64,000 nucleotides of DNA, taken from NCBI RefSeq assembly GCF_000719955.1, contig NZ_JOII01000003.1, positions 124,001-188,000 of the forward strand, written 5' to 3'. A program made the translations under genes and the position numbers. The notes under the pieces were generated by a model. The model saw nothing but the letters and a program-made list of their open reading frames with translations, had not been told where the DNA came from and did not search any database. Source of the DNA: Streptomyces albidoflavus. GTDB lineage: Bacteria; Actinomycetota; Actinomycetes; Streptomycetales; Streptomycetaceae. Below are positions 17,264-27,777 of the stretch, piece after piece; position 1 is the stretch's first letter; every line of letters starts with the position of its first letter.

Positions 17264-17671
17264 ATGGCCAAGTACCTGCTCCTGAAGCACTACCGAGGCG
17301 CCCCGGCCTCCGTCAACGACGTGCCGATGGACCGGTGGGCGCCGGAGGAGATCACGGCGCACATCGGGTACATGAACGACTTCGCGGACCGGCTGCGGGA
17401 GACCGGCGAGTACGTCGACAGCCAGGCCCTCGCCCCCGAAGGCGCCTGGGTCCAGTACGGCGGGGAGGGCCGGCCGCCGGTCACCGACGGGCCGTTCGCG
17501 GAGACCAAGGACCTCATCGCCGGATGGATGGTCATCGACGTGGACAGCTACGACCGCGCCGTCGAGTTGGCCGGGGAGCTCTCGGCCGCGCCCGGGGCCG
17601 GCGGTGAGCCGATCCACGAGTGGCTGGAGCTGCGTCCCTTCCTGACCGAGCCGCCCACCGTCACCGAGTGA
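17264..17671 (+). CDS. YCII/DGPF-domain protein
   Basis: This 135-residue protein has a YCII-related domain of the DGPF type (EGRPPVTDGPFAETKDLIAGW, then MVIDVDSYDRAVELAGEL). Such proteins form small ferredoxin-like barrels and are typically encoded beside ECF sigma factors of the ECF42 group, as here. Their biochemical role is unsettled. The ATG at 17264 follows a strong GAGGAGAA site. The stop codon overlaps or abuts the sigma factor gene, which suggests translational coupling. Confidence 0.85.
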   Translation: MAKYLLLKHYRGAPASVNDVPMDRWAPEEITAHIGYMNDFADRLRETGEYVDSQALAPEGAWVQYGGEGRPPVTDGPFAETKDLIAGWMVIDVDSYDRAVELAGELSAAPGAGGEPIHEWLELRPFLTEPPTVTE

Positions 17672-17679
17672 GGCCGCCG

Positions 17680-18828
17680 GTGGACGAGACCGTCCTGCGC
17701 GGCATCGTCCCGGGCGTCATCACCGTCCTCGTCCGCCGCGGAGCAGACTTCGCGGCGGCCGAGGACGCGGTGCAGGAAGCCCTGGCCGAGACCGTGCGGG
17801 AACGCCCCGGCGGGGAGGAGCCCGTACGGGACGCCAAGGGCTGGCTGATCACCGTGGCCTGGCGCAAGTTCCTCGACGCCACGCGCGCCGACTCCGCCCG
17901 CCGGGCGCGGGAGGAACGCGTCGAGGGACAGCCGGTGCCGGGCCCGGTGCCCGCCGCCGACGACTCCCTCCAGCTGTACTTCCTCTGCGCCCACCCCTCG
18001 CTGACCCCGGCGTCGGCGGTGGCGCTCACCCTGCGCGCCGTCGGCGGGCTGACCACCCGGCAGATCGCCGAGGCGTACCTGGTGCCCGAGGCGACCATGG
18101 CGCAGCGGATCAGCCGGGCCAAGCGCACGGTCGCGGGCGTACGCCTCGACCGGCCGGGGGAGGTGGCCACCGTGCTGCGCGTCCTCTACCTCGTCTTCAA
18201 CGAGGGGTACTCGGGCGAGGTGGATCTCGTCGCCGAGGCGATCCGGCTGACCCGGCAGCTCGCGGCGCGGGTGGACCACCCGGAGGTGGCCGGGCTGCTC
18301 GCCCTGATGCTGCTCCACCATGCCCGGCGCCCCGCGCGGACCGCCCCCGACGGCAGCCTGGTGCCTCTGGCCGAGCAGGACCGGAGCCGCTGGGACACCG
18401 GGGCGATCGCCGAGGGCGTCCGGATTCTCCAGGCGGCCCTGGCACGTGACCGGCTCGGCGAGTACCAGGCCCAGGCCGCCATCGCCGCCCTGCACGCCGA
18501 CGCGCCGAGGGCGGAGGAGACCGACTGGCCGCAGATCGTCGAGTGGTACGACGAACTGGCGCGGCTGACCGACAACCCTGTCGTCCGGCTCAACCGCGCG
18601 GTCGCCGTCGGGGAGGCCGACGGGCCGCGCGCCGGTCTGGCCGCCCTCGCGGAGGTGGACGAGTCGGTGCCCCGGCACACGGCGGTCGCCGCCCACCTCC
18701 ACGAGCGCGACGGCGACCTGGCGAAGGCGGCCCGGCTCTACGCCGAGGCGGCCCACCAGGCGTCCGGCCTGGCCGAACGGGACCACCTGACGCGCCGGGC
18801 CGCCCGGCTCAACGCCCGCCTGCGGTGA
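17680..18828 (+). CDS. ECF sigma factor of the ECF42 group with C-terminal extension
   Basis: The product (382 residues) has a sigma region 2 (FAAAEDAVQEALAETVRE, then GWLITVAWRKFLDATRAD) and region 4 (LTTRQIAEAYLVPEATMAQRI), followed by a long helical C-terminal extension of about 190 residues that resembles tetratricopeptide repeats. This architecture plus the neighbouring DGPF gene defines the ECF42 group. In this group the extension, rather than an anti-sigma factor, is thought to control activity, and no anti-sigma gene is visible here. The GTG at 17680 follows GAGG; another GTG at 17668 overlapping the DGPF stop is possible. The gene ends 15 bases before the convergent peptidase gene. 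Confidence 0.85.
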   Translation: MDETVLRGIVPGVITVLVRRGADFAAAEDAVQEALAETVRERPGGEEPVRDAKGWLITVAWRKFLDATRADSARRAREERVEGQPVPGPVPAADDSLQLYFLCAHPSLTPASAVALTLRAVGGLTTRQIAEAYLVPEATMAQRISRAKRTVAGVRLDRPGEVATVLRVLYLVFNEGYSGEVDLVAEAIRLTRQLAARVDHPEVAGLLALMLLHHARRPARTAPDGSLVPLAEQDRSRWDTGAIAEGVRILQAALARDRLGEYQAQAAIAALHADAPRAEETDWPQIVEWYDELARLTDNPVVRLNRAVAVGEADGPRAGLAALAEVDESVPRHTAVAAHLHERDGDLAKAARLYAEAAHQASGLAERDHLTRRAARLNARLR

Positions 18829-18843
18829 CGGGCGGCGTGCGGC

Positions 18844-19647
18844 TCAGCAGTTGGGGACGCCGGGGAGCTTGGCGTCCGGATGGCTGATGTAGATGTTGCT
18901 GATGAAGCCGTTCTGGTCGCGCAGCTTGCTCCACCAGTTGTTGGTGTAGCCCTCGGCGTTGACCGTGTCGCCCTGCTTCTGGCAGACCACGCGCACCGCC
19001 GTCGGCCCGGCGAGGGTGGTCACGACGGGCGCGTTGAGCCGGGCGTCGGCGCGGACGTTGACGCCCGAGCCCCAGGTGTTGAAGGGGGTCCCGCCACCGC
19101 CGCCGCACCCGTTGGTGCTGGTCAGGTGGGCCTGGTGGTAGCTGCCCGGGTAGGGGAGGCCCGCGCCGTCGATGACGATGTTCTGGCCGACGCCGTTGAG
19201 CAGCTGTTCGTAGTGGATGTGCGCGCCGGAGGAGTTGCCGGTGCTGCCGGTGGTGCCGATCTGCTGCCCCTGGGCGACGGAGGCGCCGCTCGGCACGGAG
19301 AAGGCGTTCAGGTGGAAGTAGTACGTCGTCCAGCCGCCGCCGTGGTCGATGGAGATGTAGTTGCCCGCACCGCTCGGCTGCGAGTGGCGGGTGGCGGTGC
19401 CCGCGGCGGAGGCGAGCACGGGGGCACCGGCGGTCGCGCCGCCGTCGGAGCGCACGAAGTCCAGCGCGCGCCGCACCTCGGCGGAGTGGTGGCTGTACGT
19501 CCAGCGCTGGCCGCAGGGGAAGGGCGCCTTGAAGCCGGGGGCGGCCGCCGCCGACGTGTCCTGGGCCGCGACGGGGCCGGCGGCCAGTCCGGTGCAGGCC
19601 AGCAGGGCGGCCGCGGCCAGTGCGGGAAGGCGTCTGAGGAACCTCAC
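18844..19647 (-). CDS. Secreted M23-family metallopeptidase with SH3-like C terminus
   Basis: This 267-residue exported protein probably cuts peptide bonds in peptidoglycan or other glycine-rich proteins. The signal peptide is RFLRRLPALAAAALLACTGL with cleavage near residue 28. The M23 zinc ligands are likely H54 and D63 (in YSHHSAEVRRALDF) and the HxH motif at 143-145 (SGAHIHYEQL). A glycine-rich linker (CGGGGGTPF) leads to a C-terminal segment (GVNVRADARLNAPVVTTL) typical of bacterial SH3 domains. The GTG at 19645-19647 follows AAGGAG. It is convergent with the sigma factor gene and divergent from the HipA-like kinase gene. Confidence 0.85.
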   Translation of the reverse strand: MRFLRRLPALAAAALLACTGLAAGPVAAQDTSAAAAPGFKAPFPCGQRWTYSHHSAEVRRALDFVRSDGGATAGAPVLASAAGTATRHSQPSGAGNYISIDHGGGWTTYYFHLNAFSVPSGASVAQGQQIGTTGSTGNSSGAHIHYEQLLNGVGQNIVIDGAGLPYPGSYHQAHLTSTNGCGGGGGTPFNTWGSGVNVRADARLNAPVVTTLAGPTAVRVVCQKQGDTVNAEGYTNNWWSKLRDQNGFISNIYISHPDAKLPGVPNC

Positions 19648-19846
19648 GAATGCTCCTTGGTGGGGGAGTCGGCCCGGACGGACGGCCGGGCCGGGGGCGC
19701 GGTGAGACGTCCGGAACGTAGCGAGTGCGCGAGCGGCTGACAAGCGTGCCGTGACCGGCGGGGAGAGGAGCGCAGGTCACTATGCTCGCGGGTACCGAAG
19801 CGAGCTTGGCGCGGAGAGCCGGGCGGAGAGCCTGAGGGTCTGGAAG

Positions 19847-20764
19847 ATGCTGAGCCAAGTCACCGCCACCCGCTACGTGCAGCCGCTGACCACCGGCGGC
19901 TCGGTCCCCGGCGTCGTCGAGGCCGACGATCTGGGGACGTACGTCGTCAAGTTCACCGGGTCGGCGCAGGGACGCAAGGCGCTGGTGGCCGAGATCGTGG
20001 TGGGGGAGCTGGCGCGGCGGCTCGGCTTCCGGGTGCCGGAGCTGGTGCTGGTCGACTTCGACCCGGCGGTGGCGCGGGACGAGCCGCACCAGGAGGTGCA
20101 GGACCTGGTGCGGGCCAGTGCCGGGATCAACCTCGGCATGGACCTGCTGCCGGGAGCCGTCGACTTCCACCCCGGTGACCTGGCGGTGGACCCGGCGGAG
20201 GCCGGGCGGGTGGTGTGGCTGGACGCGCTGACGGCCAACGTCGACCGGACGGTGCACAGCACCAATCTGATGATCTGGCCGCCGGCCGGGACGCCGCGCT
20301 CACCCCGGCGGCTCTGGCTGATCGACCACGGGGCGGCGCTCGTCTTCCACCACCGGTGGGACAGCGCCGCCGGAGCGGTGACCAAGCGGTACGACTTCCG
20401 CCACCACGCCCTCGGCGGGTACGCCCCGCTGGTCGCCGAGGCCGACGCGGAACTGGCACCCCGGGTCACCCTCGACCTGCTGCGCGAGGTGACCGCGCTC
20501 GTCCCCGACGCCTGGCTGCGGGACGAGCCGGGCTTCTCCTCGCCGGACGCGCTGCGCGAGGCGTACGCCCATCAGCTCGCGGAGCGGGCGGCCGTCTCGG
20601 GGGAGTGGCTGCCGCTGGAGTTCCCCTCGGCCCGGCAACTCGCCGAGGCCGACGCCGAGCGGGCCGCGGCCACCCGCGCGGCCCGGCCCGCCTGGCTCCA
20701 GCACGTACCGGATCTGCACGGCAAGCCGGACGCGGCGCCGGACTGGTCGCGGCATCTGGGGTGA
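19847..20764 (+). CDS. HipA-like kinase domain protein
   Basis: The 305-residue protein matches the HipA-like kinase family of actinobacteria. Seen in the sequence are a substrate-lysine region (TYVVKFTGSAQGRKALVAEI), a catalytic segment (WLDALTANVDRTVHSTNLMI) and a metal-binding motif (LWLIDHGAALVF). In HipA toxins the kinase phosphorylates a tRNA synthetase. Here no HipB-type antitoxin is adjacent, so a toxin role is not supported and the substrate is unknown. The ATG at 19847 follows GAGGG and GGAAG. An upstream ATG or GTG (19751) would add 32 residues of unlikely composition. Confidence 0.7.
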   Translation: MLSQVTATRYVQPLTTGGSVPGVVEADDLGTYVVKFTGSAQGRKALVAEIVVGELARRLGFRVPELVLVDFDPAVARDEPHQEVQDLVRASAGINLGMDLLPGAVDFHPGDLAVDPAEAGRVVWLDALTANVDRTVHSTNLMIWPPAGTPRSPRRLWLIDHGAALVFHHRWDSAAGAVTKRYDFRHHALGGYAPLVAEADAELAPRVTLDLLREVTALVPDAWLRDEPGFSSPDALREAYAHQLAERAAVSGEWLPLEFPSARQLAEADAERAAATRAARPAWLQHVPDLHGKPDAAPDWSRHLG

Positions 20765-20780
20765 GGCGGCGCGGACGTGG

Positions 20781-20811
20781 CTGTGCCCCGGCGGTGGGCG
20801 CCGGGGCACAG
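20781..20811. terminator. Bidirectional terminator between HipA-like and malate synthase genes
   Basis: A perfect 13-bp stem CTGTGCCCCGGCG (20781-20793) pairs with 20799-20811 around a 5-nt loop. It sits between two converging genes. Confidence 0.8.
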
Positions 20812-20827
20812 GGTGGTGCGGGGGAGA

Positions 20828-22468
<1,641 letters not shown>

Positions 22469-22882
22469 GACTGTCACTTCCTTCAGCGGGTGGGCCCCTG
22501 GCGGGGCCGGGTTCTCAGGCTGGGTCGGCACGGGGTGCCAGGGGGGAAATGGGGCTTTTGGTGGGCCGTCTTTCGTGCGGGTGGTTCTGATCAGTGGATA
22601 CTAGTTTCCTCATGGTGGAAGTTCAATGGTCTGTTGATGTCGAGAATCTCCGGGTCGACAGAGGGTGGCGCTGAGTGCCATGGCGATGACTACAAGTGGT
22701 GGGCGGGGACGTTTGTGGGGTCCTCCTACCCGGAGGGGGTCCTTGGCCTCAAGCGCCGGCCGGGCTGTCGGTGGCCGGGGTGACGGCCGACACCCGTTCG
22801 CTCCTTCCCGCGGGCGCGGTGGGGTGGGGCGGGCGAGGGTGGAGGCGGATGTCCGAGTGGAGGAAGCGGAGAAAGGGGACCT
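22469..22882. other. 414-bp intergenic region between divergent aceB and molybdenum hydroxylase genes
   Basis: No gene is supported in this stretch. The left half contains the aceB promoter (22598-22626). The right half (22640-22882) is G-rich with long GGTGGG-type runs. I could not identify a convincing rightward promoter in it. Confidence 0.6.
22598..22626 (-). promoter_or_regulatory. aceB promoter with operator-like palindrome in the spacer
   Basis: On the minus strand a -35 box TTGAAC (22621-22626) and a -10 box TAGTAT (22598-22603) are separated by exactly 17 bp. The spacer contains TTCCACCATGAGGAA (22606-22620 on the complement), a 15-bp imperfect palindrome with TTCC/GGAA arms. An IclR-type repressor such as the AllR-like protein encoded at 27.8 kb is the likely ligand (inference). 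Confidence 0.65.
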
Positions 22883-23428
22883 GTGTCTGCCGGAGTGCTG
22901 GGGTCGCTGGAGGCGGGGCACACGTCGTCCTTGCGTCTGCGGGTCAACGGGGAGTGGTACGAGCTGAGTCTCGACAACCGGGTGGCCCTGCTGGACGTGC
23001 TGCGGGAGGGGCTCGGGCTGACCGGGTCCAAGAAGGGGTGCGACCACGGGCAGTGCGGGGCCTGCACCGTGCTGGTGGACGGGCGGCGGGTCAACAGCTG
23101 TCTGCTGCTCGCGGTGGCGCTCGACGGGGCGCGGGTCACCACGGTGGAGGGGCTCGGGGAGGGGGACGGGCTCCATCCGGTGCAGGAGGCGTTCCTCGAC
23201 CGGGACGCCTTCCAGTGCGGGTACTGCACGCCCGGGCAGATCTGCTCGACCGTGGGCGTGCTGGAGGAGGCGGCGCAGGGGTACCCCTCGGCCGCCACCG
23301 ACCCGGACCATCCGGCGGGGGAGCCGGTCCCGCTCACCGGGGACGAGATCCGCGAGCGGCTCAGCGGCAACCTCTGCCGCTGCGGGGCCTACCCGAACAT
23401 CGTCGACGCCGTACGGGACCTGAGCTGA
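22883..23428 (+). CDS. Molybdenum hydroxylase, [2Fe-2S] subunit (YagT/PaoA-like)
   Basis: This 181-residue electron-transfer subunit carries two [2Fe-2S] clusters. The plant-type cluster uses C53, C58, C61 and C73 ([10 protein letters not shown] then NSC), and the second uses C112, C115, C165 and C167 (QCGYC and NLCRC). It works with the FAD and molybdopterin subunits encoded directly downstream. Unlike E. coli PaoA it has no Tat signal, so the complex should be cytoplasmic. The GTG start at 22883 follows AAAGGGG. Its stop overlaps the start of the next gene (TGATG), so the genes are translationally coupled. Confidence 0.9.
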   Translation: MSAGVLGSLEAGHTSSLRLRVNGEWYELSLDNRVALLDVLREGLGLTGSKKGCDHGQCGACTVLVDGRRVNSCLLLAVALDGARVTTVEGLGEGDGLHPVQEAFLDRDAFQCGYCTPGQICSTVGVLEEAAQGYPSAATDPDHPAGEPVPLTGDEIRERLSGNLCRCGAYPNIVDAVRDLS

Positions 23429-24414
23429 TGCGGACCTTCACCTACGTCCGGGCCGCCGACGCCGCCGAGGCCGCCCGCGCCCACGGCGGCCGGGACGGCT
23501 CGCGGTACCTCGCGGGCGGGACCAACCTGGTCGACCTGATGAAGCAGGGGGTCGAGACCCCCGACACCCTGGTGGACATCACCCGGCTGCCGCTGGACAC
23601 CGTGGCCGAGGAGGCCGACGGGGCGTTGCGGATCGGCGCACTGGTGCGCAACAGCGACCTCGCCGCCCACCCCGCCGTCCGCGTCCGGCACCCGGCCGTC
23701 AGCGAGGCGCTGCTCGCCGGAGCCTCCGGGCAGCTGCGCAACGCCGCGACCACCGGCGGCAACCTGCTCCAGCGGACCCGGTGCGTCTACTTCCAGGACC
23801 TCTCCATGCCCTGCAACAAGCGGGAGCCCGGCACCGGGTGCGCGGCCCGCGAAGGCGTCCACCGCGACCACGCGGTGCTCGGCCACTCGCCCGCCTGCGT
23901 CGCCACCCACCCCTCCGACCTGGCGGTCGCGCTGGCGGCGGCCGACGCCGAGGTGCAGACCACGGGGCCGGCGGGGGAACGCGTCATCCCGGTCGCCGAG
24001 TTCCACCGGCTGCCCGGTGAACTGCCCGAGCGGGACACGGTGCTGGAGCCCGGCGAGATCATCACCGCCGTACGGCTCCCCGCGCCCCTGGACGGCACCC
24101 GGTCCACCTACCGCAAGGTGCGCGACCGGGCCTCGTACGCCTTCGCGCTGGTCTCCGTCGCCGCCCAGCTCACCCAGCGCGGCGACGGCGCCGCCGAGCA
24201 GGTGCGGATCGCCTTCGGCGGACTCGCGCCCCGGCCGTGGCGGGCCCGGCGGGCCGAGACCGAGCTGACCGGGCAGGCGCTCACCGAGGAACGGGTGACC
24301 GCCGCGCTCGACGCGGAGCTGGCCGCCGCCGAGCCGCTGCGCGACAACGTCTTCAAGATCGGCCTCGCCCGCGACCTGGCCCGCACCGTCCTGCTCGGCC
24401 TGACCCGGCCGTAG
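23428..24414 (+). CDS. Molybdenum hydroxylase, FAD subunit (YagS/PaoB-like)
   Basis: The product (328 residues) is the FAD-binding subunit of a xanthine dehydrogenase/aldehyde oxidoreductase. It begins [20 protein letters not shown], has the FAD-loop [16 protein letters not shown] and [12 protein letters not shown], and ends with a CO-dehydrogenase flavoprotein C-terminal domain. An insert with four cysteines (C119, C129, C138, C157) fits the extra [4Fe-4S] cluster known from PaoB, which is absent from ordinary xanthine dehydrogenase FAD subunits. The ATG overlaps the stop of the upstream subunit. The molybdopterin subunit gene follows after 22 bases. Confidence 0.9.
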   Translation: MRTFTYVRAADAAEAARAHGGRDGSRYLAGGTNLVDLMKQGVETPDTLVDITRLPLDTVAEEADGALRIGALVRNSDLAAHPAVRVRHPAVSEALLAGASGQLRNAATTGGNLLQRTRCVYFQDLSMPCNKREPGTGCAAREGVHRDHAVLGHSPACVATHPSDLAVALAAADAEVQTTGPAGERVIPVAEFHRLPGELPERDTVLEPGEIITAVRLPAPLDGTRSTYRKVRDRASYAFALVSVAAQLTQRGDGAAEQVRIAFGGLAPRPWRARRAETELTGQALTEERVTAALDAELAAAEPLRDNVFKIGLARDLARTVLLGLTRP

Positions 24415-24436
24415 CCCCACCCAGGGAGCCACTGAG

Positions 24437-26548
24437 ATGACCGACACCACCTCGGAACTGGGGACGGGCGTTCCGCGCCGGGAAGGCCGGGACAAGGTCA
24501 CCGGTGCCGCGCGGTACGCCGCCGAGTTCGCCCCGCCCGGCCGCCTCTACGCCTGGCCCGTGCCCGCCATCGTCGCCGCCGGGAGCGTCCGCTCGGTGGA
24601 CGCCGCCGCCGCGCTCGCGCTGCCCGGCGTGGTCGACGTCCTCACCGCCCGGAACACCGCGCCCCGCGCCCCGGCCGACGACCCGACCCTCAACGTCCTC
24701 CAGGACGACGACGTCCCGCACCGGGGCTGGTTCGTCGCCCTCGTGGTGGCCGAGACCCTGGAGGCGGCCCGGGCCGGTGCCCAGGCCGTACGCGTCCACT
24801 ACGACACCCGGCCGCACGACGTCACCCTCACCCGCGACCACCGGGAGCGGTATGTACCCGAGGAGGCCAACGGCGGCCACCCGGCGGTCCGCGAACGCGG
24901 CGACGCCCCCGGCGCCTTCGACGCCGCGCCGATCCGCGTCGACGCCGCCTACGACGTGCCGCCGCTGCACAACCACCCGATGGAGCCGCACGCCGCCACC
25001 GCCTCCTGGGAGGACGGCCACCTCACGGTGCACGACTCCAGCCAGGGCAGCACCGCCGTCCGCGCCGCCCTCGCCCAGATCTTCGGCCTGGCCGAGGACC
25101 GGATCACCGTCACCTCCGCCCACGTCGGCGGCGGCTTCGGCTCCAAGGGCACCCCGCGCCCGCACGTGGTCCTCGCCGCCCTCGCCGCCCGCCACACCGG
25201 ACGCCCCGTCACCCTCGCCCTGCCCCGCCGCGACCTGCCCGCCGCCGTCGGCCACCGGGCGCCCACCCTGCACCGGGTGCGGCTCGGCGCCGACCCGGAC
25301 GGCATTCTGCTCTCCGTCGAGCACACCGCGCTCACCCACACCTCCCGCATCAAGGAGTTCGTGGAGCAGGCCGCCGTCCCCGCCCGCGTCATGTACGGCT
25401 CGCCGCACAGCAGCACCGTCCACGAGGTCGTCCCCCTCGACGTGGCCAGCCCCTCCTGGATGCGCGCCCCCGGCGAGGCGCCCGGCATGTACGCCCTGGA
25501 GTCGGCGATGGACGAACTCGCCGAGCGGACCGGGCTGGACCCGGTCGAGCTGCGGGTGCTCAACGACCCGGCCGACGAGCCCGACAGCGGCCGTCCGTTC
25601 AGCAGCCGCCACCTGGTGGAGTGCCTGCGCGAGGGCGCCCGGCGCTTCGGCTGGGAGGAGCGCGACCCGCGCCCGGGGGTGCGCCGCGACGGGCCCCGTC
25701 TGACCGGCACCGGCGTAGCCGCCGCCACGTACCCGGTCCTGGTCTCGCCCTGCCGGGCCACCGCCACGGCGCTGCCCGGCGGCGACTACCTGGTCCGGGT
25801 CAACGCCACCGACATCGGCACCGGCGCCCGCACCGTCCTCGGCCAGATCGCCGCCGACGCCCTGGGCGCCCCCGGCGACCGCGTCCGCGTCGAGATCGGC
25901 GACAGCGACCTGCCCCCGGCGCCGCTGGCCGGCGGCTCCTCCGGGACCGCCTCCTGGGGCTGGGCCGTCCACGAGGCGTGCGCCACGCTGGCCGGGCGCC
26001 TCGCGGGGGACCCGGAGCTGCCGCCCGAGGGCCTCACCGCCGAGGCCGACACCGCCGAGGCGGTCGAGGCCGGATCACCGTACGCCCGCCACGCCTTCGG
26101 CGCCCACTTCGCCGAGGTGAGCGTCGACACCGACACCGGGGAGGTCCGGGTGGTGCGCGCCTACGGGCACTTCGCGGCCGGGCGCATCCTCAACGCCCGT
26201 ACCGCCCGCTCCCAGTTCCTCGGCGGCATGGTGATGGGCATCGGCATGGCCCTCACCGAGCAGAGCACCCTGGACCCGGCCTTCGGCGGCTTCGCCGAAC
26301 GCGACCTCGCCGCCTACCACGTGCCCGTCAGCGCCGACATCCCGGCGCCGCCCGCCATCGAGGCGGGCTGGCTCGACGAGGCCGACCCGCACCTCAACCC
26401 GGTCGGCGGCAAGGGCATCGGCGAGATCGGCATCGTCGGCATGGCGGCGGCCGTCGGCAACGCCGCCCATCACGCGACCGGGGTGCGGTTCCGCTCCCTC
26501 CCGCTGACCCCGGACAAGGTCCGGGCCGCCCTGGCCGGGGTGGTCTGA
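24437..26548 (+). CDS. Molybdenum hydroxylase, molybdopterin subunit (YagR/PaoC-like)
   Basis: The 703-residue catalytic subunit binds molybdopterin cofactor. Visible signatures are VTGAARYAAEF at the N terminus, the MPT loops SAHVGGGFGSKG and GGSSGTASWGWAVHEA, SWMRAPGEAPGMYALE, and the catalytic glutamate E663 in GGKGIGEIGIVG. Enzymes of this group hydroxylate purines or oxidise aldehydes. The genomic context (purine permease, allantoinase, malate synthase) favours a purine such as hypoxanthine or xanthine, but the closest architecture is the aldehyde oxidoreductase PaoABC, so the substrate is open. The ATG at 24437 follows AGGGAG. A cofactor-type nucleotidyltransferase gene lies convergent just downstream. 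Confidence 0.9.
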   Translation: MTDTTSELGTGVPRREGRDKVTGAARYAAEFAPPGRLYAWPVPAIVAAGSVRSVDAAAALALPGVVDVLTARNTAPRAPADDPTLNVLQDDDVPHRGWFVALVVAETLEAARAGAQAVRVHYDTRPHDVTLTRDHRERYVPEEANGGHPAVRERGDAPGAFDAAPIRVDAAYDVPPLHNHPMEPHAATASWEDGHLTVHDSSQGSTAVRAALAQIFGLAEDRITVTSAHVGGGFGSKGTPRPHVVLAALAARHTGRPVTLALPRRDLPAAVGHRAPTLHRVRLGADPDGILLSVEHTALTHTSRIKEFVEQAAVPARVMYGSPHSSTVHEVVPLDVASPSWMRAPGEAPGMYALESAMDELAERTGLDPVELRVLNDPADEPDSGRPFSSRHLVECLREGARRFGWEERDPRPGVRRDGPRLTGTGVAAATYPVLVSPCRATATALPGGDYLVRVNATDIGTGARTVLGQIAADALGAPGDRVRVEIGDSDLPPAPLAGGSSGTASWGWAVHEACATLAGRLAGDPELPPEGLTAEADTAEAVEAGSPYARHAFGAHFAEVSVDTDTGEVRVVRAYGHFAAGRILNARTARSQFLGGMVMGIGMALTEQSTLDPAFGGFAERDLAAYHVPVSADIPAPPAIEAGWLDEADPHLNPVGGKGIGEIGIVGMAAAVGNAAHHATGVRFRSLPLTPDKVRAALAGVV

Positions 26549-26569
26549 GCCGGGGCGCGCGGAGGCCGG

Positions 26570-27154
26570 TCAGGCGCCCCCCAGCCGCCACAGGTCCTCC
26601 GGCGTGTCGATGTCGTACGGCTCGGCGACGTCCCCGCACTCCACCAGCGTGAGGGCGTCCGCGCGGGCGCGCAGGTAGTCCCGCGCGCCCCGGTCGCCCT
26701 CCGCCCCGGCGGCGACATCGGCCCAGTGCGCCGACCCGAAGAGCACCGGGTGGCCGCGCCGCCCCGCGTACGCGGCCGCCGCCAGCGTGCCGGGTCCCCG
26801 GTGGGCCGCGCGCACCCGGGCGACGGCCGCCGCGCCGATGCCGGGCTGGTCGACCAGGCAGACCAGGGCGGCGCCCGTCCCGGTGCCGGCCAGCGAGGCG
26901 AGCCCGGCGCGCAGGGAGGAGCCCATGCCGGTCGCCCACTCCGGGTTCTCCACGGTGACGCAGCCGGGCAGCTCCGCGCGCTCCCGTACCGTCCGGGCCG
27001 ACGCGCCCAGCACCACGTGCACCCGGGCGACGCCGGCCGCCCGGACCACCGCCACCGCGTGTTCCACCAGGGGCCGGCCGGCGTACTCCAGCAGCGCCTT
27101 CGGGCGGCCGCCCAGCCGTCGGCCGCCCCCGGCCGCCAGCACCACTCCGGTCAC
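26570..27154 (-). CDS. MobA/MocA-like molybdopterin nucleotidyltransferase
   Basis: This protein (194 residues from the GTG at 27152-27154) is a GT-A fold nucleotidyltransferase of the MobA/MocA type, which attaches CMP or GMP to molybdenum cofactor. The nucleotide-binding motif is VLAAGGGRRLGGRPKALL and the metal site is LVCLVDQPGIG. MocA-type proteins supply cofactor to xanthine dehydrogenase family enzymes, which fits the three-subunit molybdenum hydroxylase next to it. The chosen start follows GAGGAC. A GTG at 27206-27208 with an AGGAGG too close to it is the alternative. The gene converges with the hydroxylase operon at a distance of 21 bases. Confidence 0.8.
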   Translation of the reverse strand: MTGVVLAAGGGRRLGGRPKALLEYAGRPLVEHAVAVVRAAGVARVHVVLGASARTVRERAELPGCVTVENPEWATGMGSSLRAGLASLAGTGTGAALVCLVDQPGIGAAAVARVRAAHRGPGTLAAAAYAGRRGHPVLFGSAHWADVAAGAEGDRGARDYLRARADALTLVECGDVAEPYDIDTPEDLWRLGGA

Positions 27155-27435
27155 CTCGTCCTCGGACCTCTCCCCGGTCCCGCCGGGTGTCCGCGCTGTC
27201 GTCTCCACGCCTCCTGCATACCGCACCGGGGCCGGCGGGCGGGCCGGCGCGGAAGCGGAACCGGAGGTGCCGAAAGGGCGGCAACGGTGCCAACAGCGGC
27301 CAATTCGCCCCGCCCGCTGGCGCGTCGGGCCCCGGCTGGCGTTTACTGAACGGTCCCGGTGCGCCTGACCACCGCGCCAGGGAGCAGAACCATCACACAG
27401 GCACGGCGTACGACGGTGTGCGCAGGGGAGGGGCC

Positions 27436-27771
27436 GTGTTGCGCAGTACGGGCAGTATGGACAGGGGACAGCAGGACCGGCAGGTGGTGGCTGCCTGCCA
27501 GGACCCGAGGACCGAGGAACTGCGCGGTGCCACCGCGCAGTTGCGCAGGCGGCTGACGGCCCACCGGGCGGAGTTCCCGGACCGGGCGGTCGCCGAGGAC
27601 GAGCTGGCGGCCATCGGGGCGATGGCCCGTGAGGGCGCCCCGGACCAGGGGCGGCTGCGCCGCTCGCTGCTCCTGGTCGCCGCCTCGCTCGGCTCGGTGA
27701 GCGCCTTCGCCGCGGAGCTGGCGCGGCTGCGCGCCGCCGTCGAGCTCTTCGGCACGGGGGCCGGCGGCTGA
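27436..27771 (+). CDS. Hypothetical protein, DUF5955-like
   Basis: This 111-residue helical protein of unknown function appears to belong to the Streptomyces family DUF5955 (from memory). The core reads PRTEELRGATAQLRRRLTAHRAEFPDR, then AVAEDELAAIGAMAREG and RRSLLLVAASLGSVSAFAAELARLRAAVELFG. There is no signal or membrane helix beyond a mildly hydrophobic C-terminal segment. The GTG at 27436 follows GGGGAGGGG; an ATG at 27457 is the alternative. It ends six bases before the convergent regulator gene. Confidence 0.65.
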   Translation: MLRSTGSMDRGQQDRQVVAACQDPRTEELRGATAQLRRRLTAHRAEFPDRAVAEDELAAIGAMAREGAPDQGRLRRSLLLVAASLGSVSAFAAELARLRAAVELFGTGAGG

Positions 27772-27777
27772 GCCGGG

